64,000 nt of DNA from DASXHD01 sp038239005 (GTDB taxonomy: Bacteria > Myxococcota_A > Polyangia > Polyangiales > Polyangiaceae): the NCBI GenBank assembly GCA_038239005.1, contig JBBSFE010000003.1, positions 1 to 64,000 on the forward strand, read 5' to 3'. The position numbers were made by a program, and so were the translations under genes. Below, piece after piece: positions 1 to 7,610 of this stretch; the first letter of the stretch is position 1, and each line of letters begins with the position of its first letter. The notes beneath the pieces were generated by a model, which had not been told where the DNA came from, searched no databases, and saw only the letters and a program-made list of their open reading frames with translations.

Positions 1-73
1 ATCGACCTGTCTTTGCGAGGCTGGCGACAGCGTCAGCTTTGAATTCAGCGGTGTAACGAGGCAGGGTACGCAT
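1..73 (-). mobile_element. 5' end of an insertion-sequence transposase gene
   Basis: An ATG at 73 on the minus strand opens 24 codons that run off the left edge. The product begins MRTLPRYTAEFKADAVASLA, which has the look of the helix-turn-helix start of IS3-type OrfA transposases (R-Y-T-x-E-F-K-x-x-A-V). An in-frame TGA at 95-97 supports this start. Only the 5' end is visible, so the IS family and intactness cannot be judged. The 130 bases between it and the lipase gene hold a short tandem repeat of GGCGCCTT (164-179) and a 10-bp palindrome (140-149), but no gene. Confidence 0.6.
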
Positions 74-203
74 CCGATTTCTTTCGGCGGCGTGTCAGCG
101 AATCCGAGGGAGGTCTAGTTCAAACCACGCGTCACGTGCGGTTCGAACCCATCTGCCTCTTCTGGCGCCTTGGCGCCTTGGCGGCTGTCTTAGGCCGCGT
201 GAG

Positions 204-1670
204 CTAGGGAGTGCAGGGCGGGAGGATGCCGGCAGCGGTGCACCCGGGAAGAGTTTGCCCGTCGAGGAGCGCGCGGAGCCACGTGATTGCGAAGTCCATG
301 TTGCGGCCGACGACGTCGGTGTGTTGCGCGGGCGCGTCGACGCAGACTTGCGGCGTGAGGCCGTCGGTGGTGAGCTTCGCGACGTTGCACGCGGCTTCGA
401 ACGACGGCGGCATGACGTAGTCCGCGAGGCCTTGCACGTAGAGGACGCGCGCACCGCTGGGGTCGGCGGTGACGTAATCGTTGTTCATGAATGCGAAGTA
501 GCTTTTGCCGGGGTCGATGCAGCCGGAATCGCTCGCGCCTTTTTGGATGCACGCGAGAAGGGTCGTGCGAAACGTGTCGTCGATGAAGCCAGAGATGGTC
601 GGCGCAACGCCCTGGATGTAGCCGCCGAGCACGATCTCCGTCATCGCGTTGATGGCGCTGTCGAAGCCGCTGCGCTGCGATGAGGGATACGCGTCGTCGA
701 CGTGCGACATGCCCACGTAGTTGGCGAAGTAGCCGTACGTTCGCATGATCTCGACGACGTCGTAGCTGATGCCCGTTTGGATCGTGAGCTCGCTGGGGTT
801 CTCGAGCATGTCGACGAAGCCGAACGAGTTGTGTCGCGTCGGCCACTCGGGCGCGAACGCAACGACGCCGACCAACGTGCCATCTGCGCCATAGCTCGAT
901 GCGAGCGCTTGCGCGGAGAGTGCCGCCCCGCCACCTTGGCTGTAGCCGATGACCGCAACGCTCGTCGAAAACGCGCCGACCGAAAGCATTTTGCGAAGCG
1001 CGCGCGCGCCGTCGAGAATCGAGTGCGCTTGGTCGTGGTTGTCGAGATAACCCTGCACGCCTTCGTTGCCGAGCCCCGCGTAGTCGGGAACGATCACCGC
1101 GTAGCCGAGGCCGGCCCACGGAAGCGCGAGGTCTTCGTTCGACGTCGCCGACTTCGATGGCGCAGCGCCATCCCCCATGCCTTCGGTGGGATGCCCCGCG
1201 ACGAGCACGGGCAGCGGAAGCGCGAGCGGCGTCGTCGGCAAGTAGACGCGCGCGGTGCTCGCACCGGCCGACCCATCACCTCGTGTCGTGCGGAAGGAGA
1301 CGCGATAAAGCGAAACGCTCGACGTCATCTTCGTGGTGATGCCCTTCGCGTTGACTTTCGATTGCACGGTGGGCAGCGCAATCGTGGGGTCCGCTGCGCA
1401 TCGAACGATGTCCCCGCGCGTTGAATTTGTCATTGGCGGCAAATTGTTGGGCGTGATGTAGACGTCGCTGATGATGTCGGTGCACGTGATCGCGGGCACA
1501 TCAGCTCGGGGCACGGAAGCGTCCGTAGCCGAATCGAGCGATGCATCATCGACCGGTGATCCTGCGTCCGAGGCGGGATTTCCTGCGTCGGGCGTGCCGC
1601 CATCGACGTTGACCGCGGCGCTGCCGCATCCGGTGAGGGCCGCGAGGAAGAGCACGCCTCTAAGTGTCAT
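204..1670 (-). CDS. Secretory lipase-like alpha/beta hydrolase lipoprotein
   Basis: A 488-aa predicted lipoprotein. MTLRGVLFLAALTGC gives a signal peptide with lipobox cysteine at residue 15. A Gly/Asp/Ala-rich linker to about residue 55 follows, then an alpha/beta hydrolase domain. The nucleophile elbow is GYSQG (Ser 244), with a likely acid in GLADYVMPP and a His in AQHTDVV near the C terminus. Order and size resemble the secretory lipase family (LIP type). It probably hydrolyses lipid esters at the cell surface; the substrate is unknown. The ATG at 1670 is chosen over one six codons upstream because it starts the signal peptide directly. TACGAG lies 6 nt before this ATG, with CTGACG 16 bp further up. 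Confidence 0.8.
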   Translation of the reverse strand: MTLRGVLFLAALTGCGSAAVNVDGGTPDAGNPASDAGSPVDDASLDSATDASVPRADVPAITCTDIISDVYITPNNLPPMTNSTRGDIVRCAADPTIALPTVQSKVNAKGITTKMTSSVSLYRVSFRTTRGDGSAGASTARVYLPTTPLALPLPVLVAGHPTEGMGDGAAPSKSATSNEDLALPWAGLGYAVIVPDYAGLGNEGVQGYLDNHDQAHSILDGARALRKMLSVGAFSTSVAVIGYSQGGGAALSAQALASSYGADGTLVGVVAFAPEWPTRHNSFGFVDMLENPSELTIQTGISYDVVEIMRTYGYFANYVGMSHVDDAYPSSQRSGFDSAINAMTEIVLGGYIQGVAPTISGFIDDTFRTTLLACIQKGASDSGCIDPGKSYFAFMNNDYVTADPSGARVLYVQGLADYVMPPSFEAACNVAKLTTDGLTPQVCVDAPAQHTDVVGRNMDFAITWLRALLDGQTLPGCTAAGILPPCTP

Positions 1671-1676
1671 GCCGGG

Positions 1677-1704
1677 CTCGTAGCACAACTATTTGCGTCG
1701 TCAG
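1677..1704 (-). promoter_or_regulatory. Possible leaderless promoter of the lipase gene
   Basis: On the minus strand CTGACG (1699-1704) and TACGAG (1677-1682) are separated by 16 bp. The -10-like hexamer ends 6 nt before the ATG at 1670, so transcription would begin at or next to the start codon. The -10 lacks the final T. Support comes mainly from the same layout at other genes in the window. Confidence 0.3.
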
Positions 1705-1720
1705 GCAAATTGTTTGTGAC

Positions 1721-2308
1721 TTAGCGAACGGAGGCTCGAACCAGGCGGCCAGACGTCTCGGAAATGCGCGTAGCCACGGCGAGATCCGCGCACGAGCCCA
1801 CCACCGTGACCGAGCCCGCGAGGTGACTCATGTCCGTCAAACCGATGACGAGCTGCGCGCCGACGACGTTCGCGCCCGGGGGATGCGGATCCGTCCGATT
1901 CGGCGGCGCGTTGTAGTGCGCGAGAAAGAGCGCGCCGGGTTTGGCGAGACGCGCTCGGTCGTCCGCCGTGACTTCGAGCGGGATGCGATAGCCGGGCGTG
2001 CCGGAGCCATCACCGACATGGCAACCCGTCTGCACGAGCACGTCTGGAATCACACGGAAGAACGCGATGTCGTCGTAGTAAGGTTTCGTCACGACCGCGC
2101 CGGATGGATCGCGCCACGCCGCGCCTCCACGTGCGAGCGAAGTGACCATCGCATCGGCACGCGGCGCGCGACCATCGACGACGCAATGAATGACGCCTGC
2201 AGTCGTATCGAGCTCGAGCGTCTTGCCCGACGCATCGGGCGCCGGCGCAGCGACCCGGGCGCTGCACGCGTAGAAGACGACGGCGAGCGCACACTTCAAC
2301 GTGTCCAC
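1721..2308 (-). CDS. Cyclophilin-type peptidyl-prolyl isomerase, exported
   Basis: A 195-aa product starting at GTG 2308 (VDTLKCALAVVFYAC), giving a short hydrophobic N terminus with a lipobox-like cysteine. The body has cyclophilin landmarks: FFRVIPDVLVQTG (the FHRVI-like catalytic arginine segment), GDGSGTPGYRI, GALFLAHYN and GAQLVIGLTDMSHLAG. It is divergent from cytosolic cyclophilins and is probably a periplasmic proline isomerase assisting folding of exported proteins. The frame stays open far upstream, but that part overlaps the divergent gene at 2328 and has no family similarity. A TTG four codons downstream is an alternative start. Only 19 bp separate the two divergent starts. Confidence 0.78.
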   Translation of the reverse strand: MDTLKCALAVVFYACSARVAAPAPDASGKTLELDTTAGVIHCVVDGRAPRADAMVTSLARGGAAWRDPSGAVVTKPYYDDIAFFRVIPDVLVQTGCHVGDGSGTPGYRIPLEVTADDRARLAKPGALFLAHYNAPPNRTDPHPPGANVVGAQLVIGLTDMSHLAGSVTVVGSCADLAVATRISETSGRLVRASVR

Positions 2309-2313
2309 GAGTG

Positions 2314-2319
2314 TATAGT
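2314..2319 (+). promoter_or_regulatory. TATAGT -10 element between divergent genes
   Basis: TATAGT lies 8 nt before the ATG at 2328. Read on the other strand, the overlapping bases give TATACA, 3 nt before the cyclophilin GTG. With only 19 bp between the genes, one AT-rich island could supply the -10 for both directions. No convincing -35 is visible. Confidence 0.35.
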
Positions 2320-2327
2320 CGCGGGGA

Positions 2328-2732
2328 ATGTCGCGCGCATGGCTCTTGTTCGTGGTCGGGCTCGGTTGCAAGACAGAGTCGCCGCAAAACACGGTCGTTC
2401 TCACGGCACCATCCTCATCGACGAGCGCGAGCGGGACACCGGGAACGCTGATTCCCCTGGTTGCGTCTCCTTCGACGTTCGATTCGTGCGTCGCCGACGC
2501 GGAGTGCACGTGGGGCGAGATCAATCACGAGATCGTCACTGCGAAAGACTGCATGTGCCTCTTCGGCTGCCCGTACCTCGCCGTCAACGCGGCGACCAAC
2601 ATTCGGCGCACGCAGGCGTACACCAAGCTTTGCCAACCCGGAATGGACAACGACGGCAATCGTTGCCCCATCGACGATTGCGCCGCGCCGCCGCCGATTC
2701 ATTGTGCGAACGGCAAGTGCGTCAAGCGCTGA
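2328..2732 (+). CDS. Small cysteine-rich lipoprotein, unknown function
   Basis: A 134-aa protein beginning MSRAWLLFVVGLGC, a short signal peptide with lipobox cysteine at residue 14. The mature part has about ten cysteines in clusters (CVADAEC, CMCLFGC, CPIDDC, CANGKC). This suggests a small disulfide-stabilised extracytoplasmic domain. The C-x5-C and C-x3-G-x-C spacings resemble the Cys-rich modules common in myxobacterial secreted proteins, but I do not recognise a named family. It stands alone on the plus strand, divergent from the cyclophilin gene. Confidence 0.7.
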   Translation: MSRAWLLFVVGLGCKTESPQNTVVLTAPSSSTSASGTPGTLIPLVASPSTFDSCVADAECTWGEINHEIVTAKDCMCLFGCPYLAVNAATNIRRTQAYTKLCQPGMDNDGNRCPIDDCAAPPPIHCANGKCVKR

Positions 2733-2840
2733 CGCGCTGACGTTGGCGGACGCGCCAACTTCGTTGTGAGCCGCGCGTGCTTGCTCGCCGCATGTTTCTC
2801 GATGAATCAGCGTGGCACTGCTCGTGCACTACGCACCGTC

Positions 2841-5348
2841 ATGGTCAAGCACATCGTCCGGGCGCTCGTAGCGACATCGATCCTCGCCGGTTGTCTCACG
2901 CGGCCCGTGCTCCAGCAAAATCCGACGACGCATCGAACGATAGAAACGAAAGTAGCGCAGACGTCGATCGACAGAGTCGATTTGCTCTTCGCGATCGACA
3001 ACTCCGCATCGATGGGTGACAAGCAAGATCTCCTCGCGTCCGCGGTGCCGGTGCTCGTGGGTCGATTGCTGAACCCGAACTGCGTAGAAGTCGTATCGAC
3101 ATGCGGCGTCGCCTCCGATTGCGCGCCGCTCGGTGCCGGTGCGCAGTGCGATACGTCGGCGAACCAGGGCAAGGGGCAATGCTTTCTGCCCGGCGATGGT
3201 CAGGCGTGCGCCTCGCTTCCGAGCACGAAACCGGAATTCGCGGCGGTTCACGACATGCACGTTGGCATCGTGAGCTCGTCGCTCGGTGGCGGGGGCTCGC
3301 CAGACATTTGCGTGCCCGACGCGACGGACAGCGCACACATGAACGACAGCGGGCATTTGCTGAATCGCACGGTTGGCTCGCCCGAAGGACAAATCTCGAA
3401 CGCGAAGCCCGTCACCGCCGACGGCGGCAACTTCCTTGCGTGGCTGCCAACGGCGGATGGCACCCCGCCCGAGCCGAAGAACACGGGGAAGGCGCAACCG
3501 AACGTCACCGCGTACGTTCAAGGCCAGCACACCGAGCTCGTTGGTGATTTCCAAAAGCTCGTGAGTGGTGTCGGGCAAAGCGGTTGCGGTCTCGAGGCGC
3601 AGCTCGAGAGTTGGTATCGCTTTCTCGTTCAGCCCGACCCTTGGGAGCAAATCGCGACGACGAGCGACAACCCACCGAAGGCGCAACTCGTCGGAGTCGA
3701 TGCAACGCTCCTCAAGATGCGTCACGATTTTTTGCGCCCCGATTCACTCGTCGCGATCGTGCAGCTCACCGACGAAGAAGACTCTTGGAGCGACCCACTC
3801 TGGGCCGATGGTCACGGCTGGACCGTGCGCACGAACACGTTTCCCGGCGGGCCCAGCGGAAGCGGCGTCGCGCCACTCCCCACGCACGAGTGCGGCGATC
3901 CCGTCGTGGTCGGACAAGAAACGACGACCGGTCCGAACAATCCGAACTGCACCTCGTGTGGGTTCAGCGGAAACAAACCCAACGGCGATCTGATCGCGAG
4001 CGATCAAAACTGCACGGCGTGCGCGGGCGGCGGAAACAATTGCCCGACGTCGAAGCCGGGTTGGTATCAGCCCGCCAGCATGTCGACGCCCATTGGCGTC
4101 GCCGACGGCGTGAACGCGCGATACACGGGCAACATGCGCGCGCGCTACGGCTTGAGCCCGCAGCACGACATCCAACGCTACGTCGATGGGTTGCGGCTCC
4201 CGACGGTTCCCGATCGCAATCACGAATCACACGACTCCACACAGTACACTCAGCAAACGCAGCGCAACTGCACGAACCCGCTCTTCGCAGGCGCGCTTCC
4301 CGATGGGTCCGATACTTCACAGGGCACGCTCTGCGATCTCCCGCGCGGCCCGCGCCCGCAGAACCAAGTGTTCTACGCGCTCATCGGCGGCGTGCCGAAT
4401 CGACTCGTCGAGGATGCGAGCGGCAACTTCAAGGCCGATCTTGGCGCGAGCGATTGGCAAGCGATTCTCGGTAAGGATCCCGCGACGTATCAATACGACG
4501 GCATCGACCCGCACATGATCGAGTCGACCGGACCGCGTGCGCAGATCGCAGGCCCCGGACCGTCGTACACGCTGCCGCCCGATCCGGACAGCCCGCGCGA
4601 CTGGAACTCGCTGACGTCGGGCGCACACATCGATTTGCAGTATGCATGCACTTTCACGCTGCCTTCCCCGCGCGATTGCAACCTCAACCCGGCGTCGTGT
4701 GATTGCACGGGCACGGCTGCGTCCGATCCGGGCGGGCCGCCGCTTTGCGACGTGAAGAATCGCACGCAGCAGGTTCGCGGAAAGGCGTATCCGACGATTC
4801 GCGAGCTCCGTGTCGCGAAGGGCCTTGGCGAGCAAGCCGTGGTCGCGTCGCTCTGCGCGAAGAACGTCACGAGCGTTCCGAGTGATCCGACCTACGGATA
4901 CAACCCCGCGATGCAAGCGATCGTGAATCGCTTGAAGAATGCACTCATCGCGCAGTGCTTGCCCGATCGCCTGACGCGCGCGAGCGATCAGACCGTGCCG
5001 TGCTCGGTGCTCGTGGCGTTCCCGACGCTCAAGCAGAGCGACGGATGCGTCCAGCGCCCAGGTCTCAAAGACCCAACGTCGGACGCGCTCACACGATTCG
5101 ACGCAACCTACATCGCTTCGCTCGGCGACAGCGGCGTCGACACGACACCGCCGCTCCTCTGCGAGCTCGCTCAGCTCGTGCCGAGCGTCGACTACTCCGG
5201 TGCGACGTGCTCCGGTTCGGCGCAAACCGGTTGGTGCTACGTCGAAGGTGTCGACAACACCAACGGTTGCCCGCAAGCGATCGAGTTCGGTGCGGGAGGG
5301 CCCCCTTCAGGAACGGTCGTCACGCTCGAGTGTCTCGAGCAGCAATGA
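2841..5348 (+). CDS. von Willebrand factor A domain lipoprotein
   Basis: An 835-aa predicted surface lipoprotein. The ATG at 2841 gives MVKHIVRALVATSILAGC with lipobox cysteine at residue 18. The open frame extends 25 codons upstream, but those residues are not signal-like. The vWA domain starts at DLLFAIDNSASMG, with an intact MIDAS DxSxS (D53, S55, S57), and LVAIVQLTDEEDSW is the next conserved strand. Long Cys-rich, Asn/Pro-rich insertions interrupt the domain (for example CTSCGFSGN, CTACAGGGNNC). Metal-dependent adhesion or binding is the family role; the ligand is unknown. A Ser/Thr kinase gene follows after 27 bp on the same strand, so the two may be co-expressed. Confidence 0.8.
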   Translation: MVKHIVRALVATSILAGCLTRPVLQQNPTTHRTIETKVAQTSIDRVDLLFAIDNSASMGDKQDLLASAVPVLVGRLLNPNCVEVVSTCGVASDCAPLGAGAQCDTSANQGKGQCFLPGDGQACASLPSTKPEFAAVHDMHVGIVSSSLGGGGSPDICVPDATDSAHMNDSGHLLNRTVGSPEGQISNAKPVTADGGNFLAWLPTADGTPPEPKNTGKAQPNVTAYVQGQHTELVGDFQKLVSGVGQSGCGLEAQLESWYRFLVQPDPWEQIATTSDNPPKAQLVGVDATLLKMRHDFLRPDSLVAIVQLTDEEDSWSDPLWADGHGWTVRTNTFPGGPSGSGVAPLPTHECGDPVVVGQETTTGPNNPNCTSCGFSGNKPNGDLIASDQNCTACAGGGNNCPTSKPGWYQPASMSTPIGVADGVNARYTGNMRARYGLSPQHDIQRYVDGLRLPTVPDRNHESHDSTQYTQQTQRNCTNPLFAGALPDGSDTSQGTLCDLPRGPRPQNQVFYALIGGVPNRLVEDASGNFKADLGASDWQAILGKDPATYQYDGIDPHMIESTGPRAQIAGPGPSYTLPPDPDSPRDWNSLTSGAHIDLQYACTFTLPSPRDCNLNPASCDCTGTAASDPGGPPLCDVKNRTQQVRGKAYPTIRELRVAKGLGEQAVVASLCAKNVTSVPSDPTYGYNPAMQAIVNRLKNALIAQCLPDRLTRASDQTVPCSVLVAFPTLKQSDGCVQRPGLKDPTSDALTRFDATYIASLGDSGVDTTPPLLCELAQLVPSVDYSGATCSGSAQTGWCYVEGVDNTNGCPQAIEFGAGGPPSGTVVTLECLEQQ

Positions 5349-5362
5349 AGACGGCGGGGCGC

Positions 5363-5368
5363 TATAAG
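5363..5368 (+). promoter_or_regulatory. TATAAG -10-like element before the kinase
   Basis: TATAAG ends 7 nt before the GTG at 5376, inside the 27-bp gap after the vWA gene. No -35 match is evident. If used, it would give a transcript starting at the GTG. Confidence 0.25.
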
Positions 5369-5375
5369 ACGAGAG

Positions 5376-6689
5376 GTGCCGCTCACAGGGAAGGTGCTTG
5401 GAGGTCGGTATCGCGTGGGCGCCGAGCTCGGGCGCGGCGGGATGGGCACGGTGTACGAAGCCGTGCAGCAAGGACTCGAGCGCACGGTGGCGCTCAAGAT
5501 CATCCATGCGGAGTTTGCACATGATCCGGTGATTCGCGCGCGCTTCCAGCGGGAGGCGCGCGCGGTTGCGCGACTGAGGCATCCGAATGTCGTCCAGATC
5601 AGCGACTACGTCGAGGTCGATGGTGAGCCGCCGTTTCTCGTGATGGAGCGGCTTCACGGCGAGACGCTGCGTGACGTGCTCAATCGCGCGCCGCAGCTCC
5701 CCGCTCGGCGCGTCGCACGCATCGGGTTGCAAGTGCTCTCCGCGCTCGATGCCGCACATCGCGCGAAGATCGTTCATCGAGATCTGAAGCCCGAAAATAT
5801 TTTTCTCGAACGCACGACCGCACAGAGCGACATCGTGAAGGTGCTCGACTTCGGCGTGGCCAAGTTCATCGGCGAGGATGAAGCGAACAAGCTCACGCGG
5901 CAAGGTCTGGCGGTCGGCACGCCCGCGTTCATGGCGCCGGAGCAAGCGATGGGTGACGCCGTCGACGGGCGCGCGGATCTCTATGCGCTCGGCGCGACGA
6001 TGTACATCGCGCTCACAGGCAAAAAGCCCATTTCAGCGCTGAATATGGCGGATTTCGTTCAGGCGCTGATGACCGAAGTGCCCGCGCCCGCGAAGGCGTC
6101 CCGGCCGGATCTCGACGAACGGTTTTCGCAGCTCGTGGCGCGCGCTCTCGCGAAGGATCCGAGAGCGCGATTCGCGAACGCGCTCGCGATGGCGGAAGCG
6201 CTCACCCCATTCACGACGAAGGAGGCCGCCCCGCGGGTGCTCGAGCCAACGTTGAAGAGCGCCGAAGGCTTCGTGCACGACACCGTTCCAGATGCGCCGC
6301 TCGGCGCGCCAATCAAACCGCGCCCCCCGCCGCCAACCACGAACACTCCACTCCTCGTCATCGTGACCTCGGTGACCCTCGCGGCCCTCGCCATCGCGCT
6401 CCCCGCAATCACCTCGCTCATGTCACCGTCAACGCCGACGCCAACGCCCACGCCGACGCCCACGCCCACGCCAACGCCCGATCCGACGACGTCTATCGAA
6501 ACCGCAACGATGCCGCCGCTCACAACGGGAACGCCCACGTACACGGCGGCGCCGACGACAACCGAGTACTCTCCAAACGAGCCGGCCGAGTGCCAGCTCG
6601 CTCGCCAAGCAAACCAAGCCGGTGCGCGTCGCCAAGCCGCGCAAATGGCAGCGCGATGCATCCAAAAAGGCGGGCGGCCGCCGTTCTGA
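5376..6689 (+). CDS. Ser/Thr protein kinase with Thr-Pro linker and TM segment
   Basis: A 437-aa Hanks-type kinase starting at GTG 5376. All core motifs are present: Gly loop LGRGGMG (residues 18-24), VALK lysine 41, HRDLKPEN (134-141), DFG (158-160) and APEQ (188-190). Residues 280-320 are Pro-rich. One membrane segment spans about 325-348 and is followed by a (TP)n repeat (about 353-370) and a short C-terminal tail. The kinase domain is therefore cytoplasmic and the tail extracytoplasmic, with little sensory sequence. It likely phosphorylates Ser/Thr on unknown partners. The 3' end faces the truncated AHSA1 gene on the other strand. Confidence 0.9.
   Translation: MPLTGKVLGGRYRVGAELGRGGMGTVYEAVQQGLERTVALKIIHAEFAHDPVIRARFQREARAVARLRHPNVVQISDYVEVDGEPPFLVMERLHGETLRDVLNRAPQLPARRVARIGLQVLSALDAAHRAKIVHRDLKPENIFLERTTAQSDIVKVLDFGVAKFIGEDEANKLTRQGLAVGTPAFMAPEQAMGDAVDGRADLYALGATMYIALTGKKPISALNMADFVQALMTEVPAPAKASRPDLDERFSQLVARALAKDPRARFANALAMAEALTPFTTKEAAPRVLEPTLKSAEGFVHDTVPDAPLGAPIKPRPPPPTTNTPLLVIVTSVTLAALAIALPAITSLMSPSTPTPTPTPTPTPTPTPDPTTSIETATMPPLTTGTPTYTAAPTTTEYSPNEPAECQLARQANQAGARRQAAQMAARCIQKGGRPPF
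6429..6492 (+). repeat. Thr-Pro coding hexanucleotide repeat
   Basis: Near-perfect repeats of ACGCCN units encode the TPTPTP stretch of the kinase just after its membrane segment. Such tracts can change length by slippage. A related but interrupted Thr-Pro/Thr-Arg tract occurs in the kinase at 58140-59369. Confidence 0.7.
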
Positions 6690-6816
6690 GCGACTCAACG
6701 CCGGAGCGCTTGCCGCGCCGCCACCACAGATCGGGCTCGCGCGTGAACACCTCGAACGCGAGCGCGGGCGCGACCGGCACGGTGACGGTGACGCGAACGC
6801 TATCGCCGACGACCAT
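6520..6816 (-). pseudogene. Truncated AHSA1/SRPBCC-family gene
   Basis: The ATG at 6816 overlaps the end of the ArsR gene by 17 bp and opens a typical AHSA1 (Aha1/SRPBCC) N terminus: MVVGDSVRVTVTVP, then FEVFTREPDLWWRRG. After about 40 codons (near 6690) similarity stops. The frame continues to 6520 only as an antisense shadow of the kinase gene. Family members run to about 150-250 residues with conserved later motifs that are absent here. I read it as the remnant of the third gene of a VOC-ArsR-AHSA1 operon, cut short by a deletion that brought the convergent kinase gene next to it. Confidence 0.6.
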
Positions 6817-7132
6817 GTTTCTTCCTCACGTGCTCGGCGAAGCCGTCGAGCTGCGCCGTCCAGAACTGGTCGACGTCGTCGAGCCAATCGCGCAGCTCTG
6901 CGAAGCGCTGCTTGCGTAGCGAGTACACACGCACGCGCGCATCCTCGTGACCCGTCGCCTCGACGAGCCCACTCTCGCGCAGCACGCGCAAATGGCGGCT
7001 CATCGCGGGGCGCGACATGTCGAGCGCGGCTGCGATCTCGCTCGCGCGATGTGGCTCGCGGCGGAGCAAATCGATGACGCCACGCCGCGTTGGATCGGCG
7101 AGCGCGCCGAACGTCGCGTCGAGCGCGCTCAC
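6800..7132 (-). CDS. ArsR-family winged-helix transcriptional regulator
   Basis: A 110-aa regulator starting at GTG 7132, which overlaps the TGA of the VOC gene (GTGA). Family landmarks are LADPTRRGVIDLLRR, then the recognition helix region IAAALDMSRPAMSRHLRVLRESGLVEA and the wing ending VYSL. It lacks the Cys metal-binding box ELCVCDL, so it belongs to the non-metal SdpR/PenI-like group that typically sits with AHSA1 and VOC genes. It probably represses its own operon by binding the AT-rich repeat at 7574-7595. The frame is open upstream, but those codons are an out-of-frame overlap with the VOC gene. Confidence 0.85.
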   Translation of the reverse strand: MSALDATFGALADPTRRGVIDLLRREPHRASEIAAALDMSRPAMSRHLRVLRESGLVEATGHEDARVRVYSLRKQRFAELRDWLDDVDQFWTAQLDGFAEHVRKKHGRRR

Positions 7133-7566
7133 TTGAGCCGCTGCATGAAGTACCAGTGGTGACCTTCGAGATCGATCGCCTCGTAGCTGCGATCGGTCCA
7201 GTAGTCTTCGCCGTAGTCCGTGGTCTTCGGCTCCGAAGCGATCGTCGCGCCGGCGCTTCGCGCGTGCTCGCAGTGCGCGTCGACGTCGTCGACGTAGAAG
7301 CACAGCGTGGTCGTGCACGCGCCGCCGATCGCCTTCGGGCTGCGGCGCCACTCGCGGCCTTTGGAGTCGTCGCCGACGGAGATGAGCCCTTCACCAATCA
7401 CGAGCTGGCTGTAATCGATTCGGCCGCCTTCACCTTCGACCTTGAGCTGGACCTCGAAGCCAAATGCTTTGCATAACCAGTCGATGGCCGGAGCGGCTCG
7501 TTCGTAAACGACGCTGGCCGACATGCGCGGGTAGCCCTTCGGAGTTGGTTTGGATGCGATCGACAT
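7129..7566 (-). CDS. VOC (glyoxalase/PhnB-like) family protein
   Basis: A 145-aa protein of the vicinal oxygen chelate superfamily, PhnB-like branch. Landmarks are YERAAPAIDWLCKAFGFE, LVIGEGLISVGD, CFYVDDVDAHCEHARSAGATI, then YGEDYWTDRSYEAIDLEGHHWYF. It could be a metal-dependent lyase, isomerase or resistance protein; the substrate cannot be read from sequence. It is the first gene of the operon, followed by ArsR and the AHSA1 remnant. A promoter with TTGACG at 17 bp from TAACTA places transcription start at about its ATG, so the mRNA is probably leaderless. Confidence 0.85.
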   Translation of the reverse strand: MSIASKPTPKGYPRMSASVVYERAAPAIDWLCKAFGFEVQLKVEGEGGRIDYSQLVIGEGLISVGDDSKGREWRRSPKAIGGACTTTLCFYVDDVDAHCEHARSAGATIASEPKTTDYGEDYWTDRSYEAIDLEGHHWYFMQRLK

Positions 7567-7573
7567 GCGAATG

Positions 7574-7602
7574 TAGTTAACGAATTAGTTAACTATCGTC
7601 AA
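7574..7602 (-). promoter_or_regulatory. Promoter and repeated operator of the VOC-arsR operon
   Basis: On the minus strand TTGACG (7597-7602) and TAACTA (7574-7579) are 17 bp apart, and 7 nt separate the -10 from the ATG. The spacer and -10 are built from two copies of TAGTTAA on the plus strand (7574-7580 and 7586-7592), the right-hand copy extending to the perfect palindrome TAGTTAACTA (7586-7595). This AT-rich repeat stands out in a GC-rich sequence and covers the promoter, the expected place for an ArsR-family repressor to bind. Confidence 0.6.
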
Positions 7603-7610
7603 GCCTCGCG

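Noticed and set aside
130..165. tRNA-like TTCGAAC loop (GGTTCGAACC)
   Set aside because: The flanking five bases on each side do not pair as a T-arm and no acceptor or anticodon arm is found on either strand. It is a simple palindrome.
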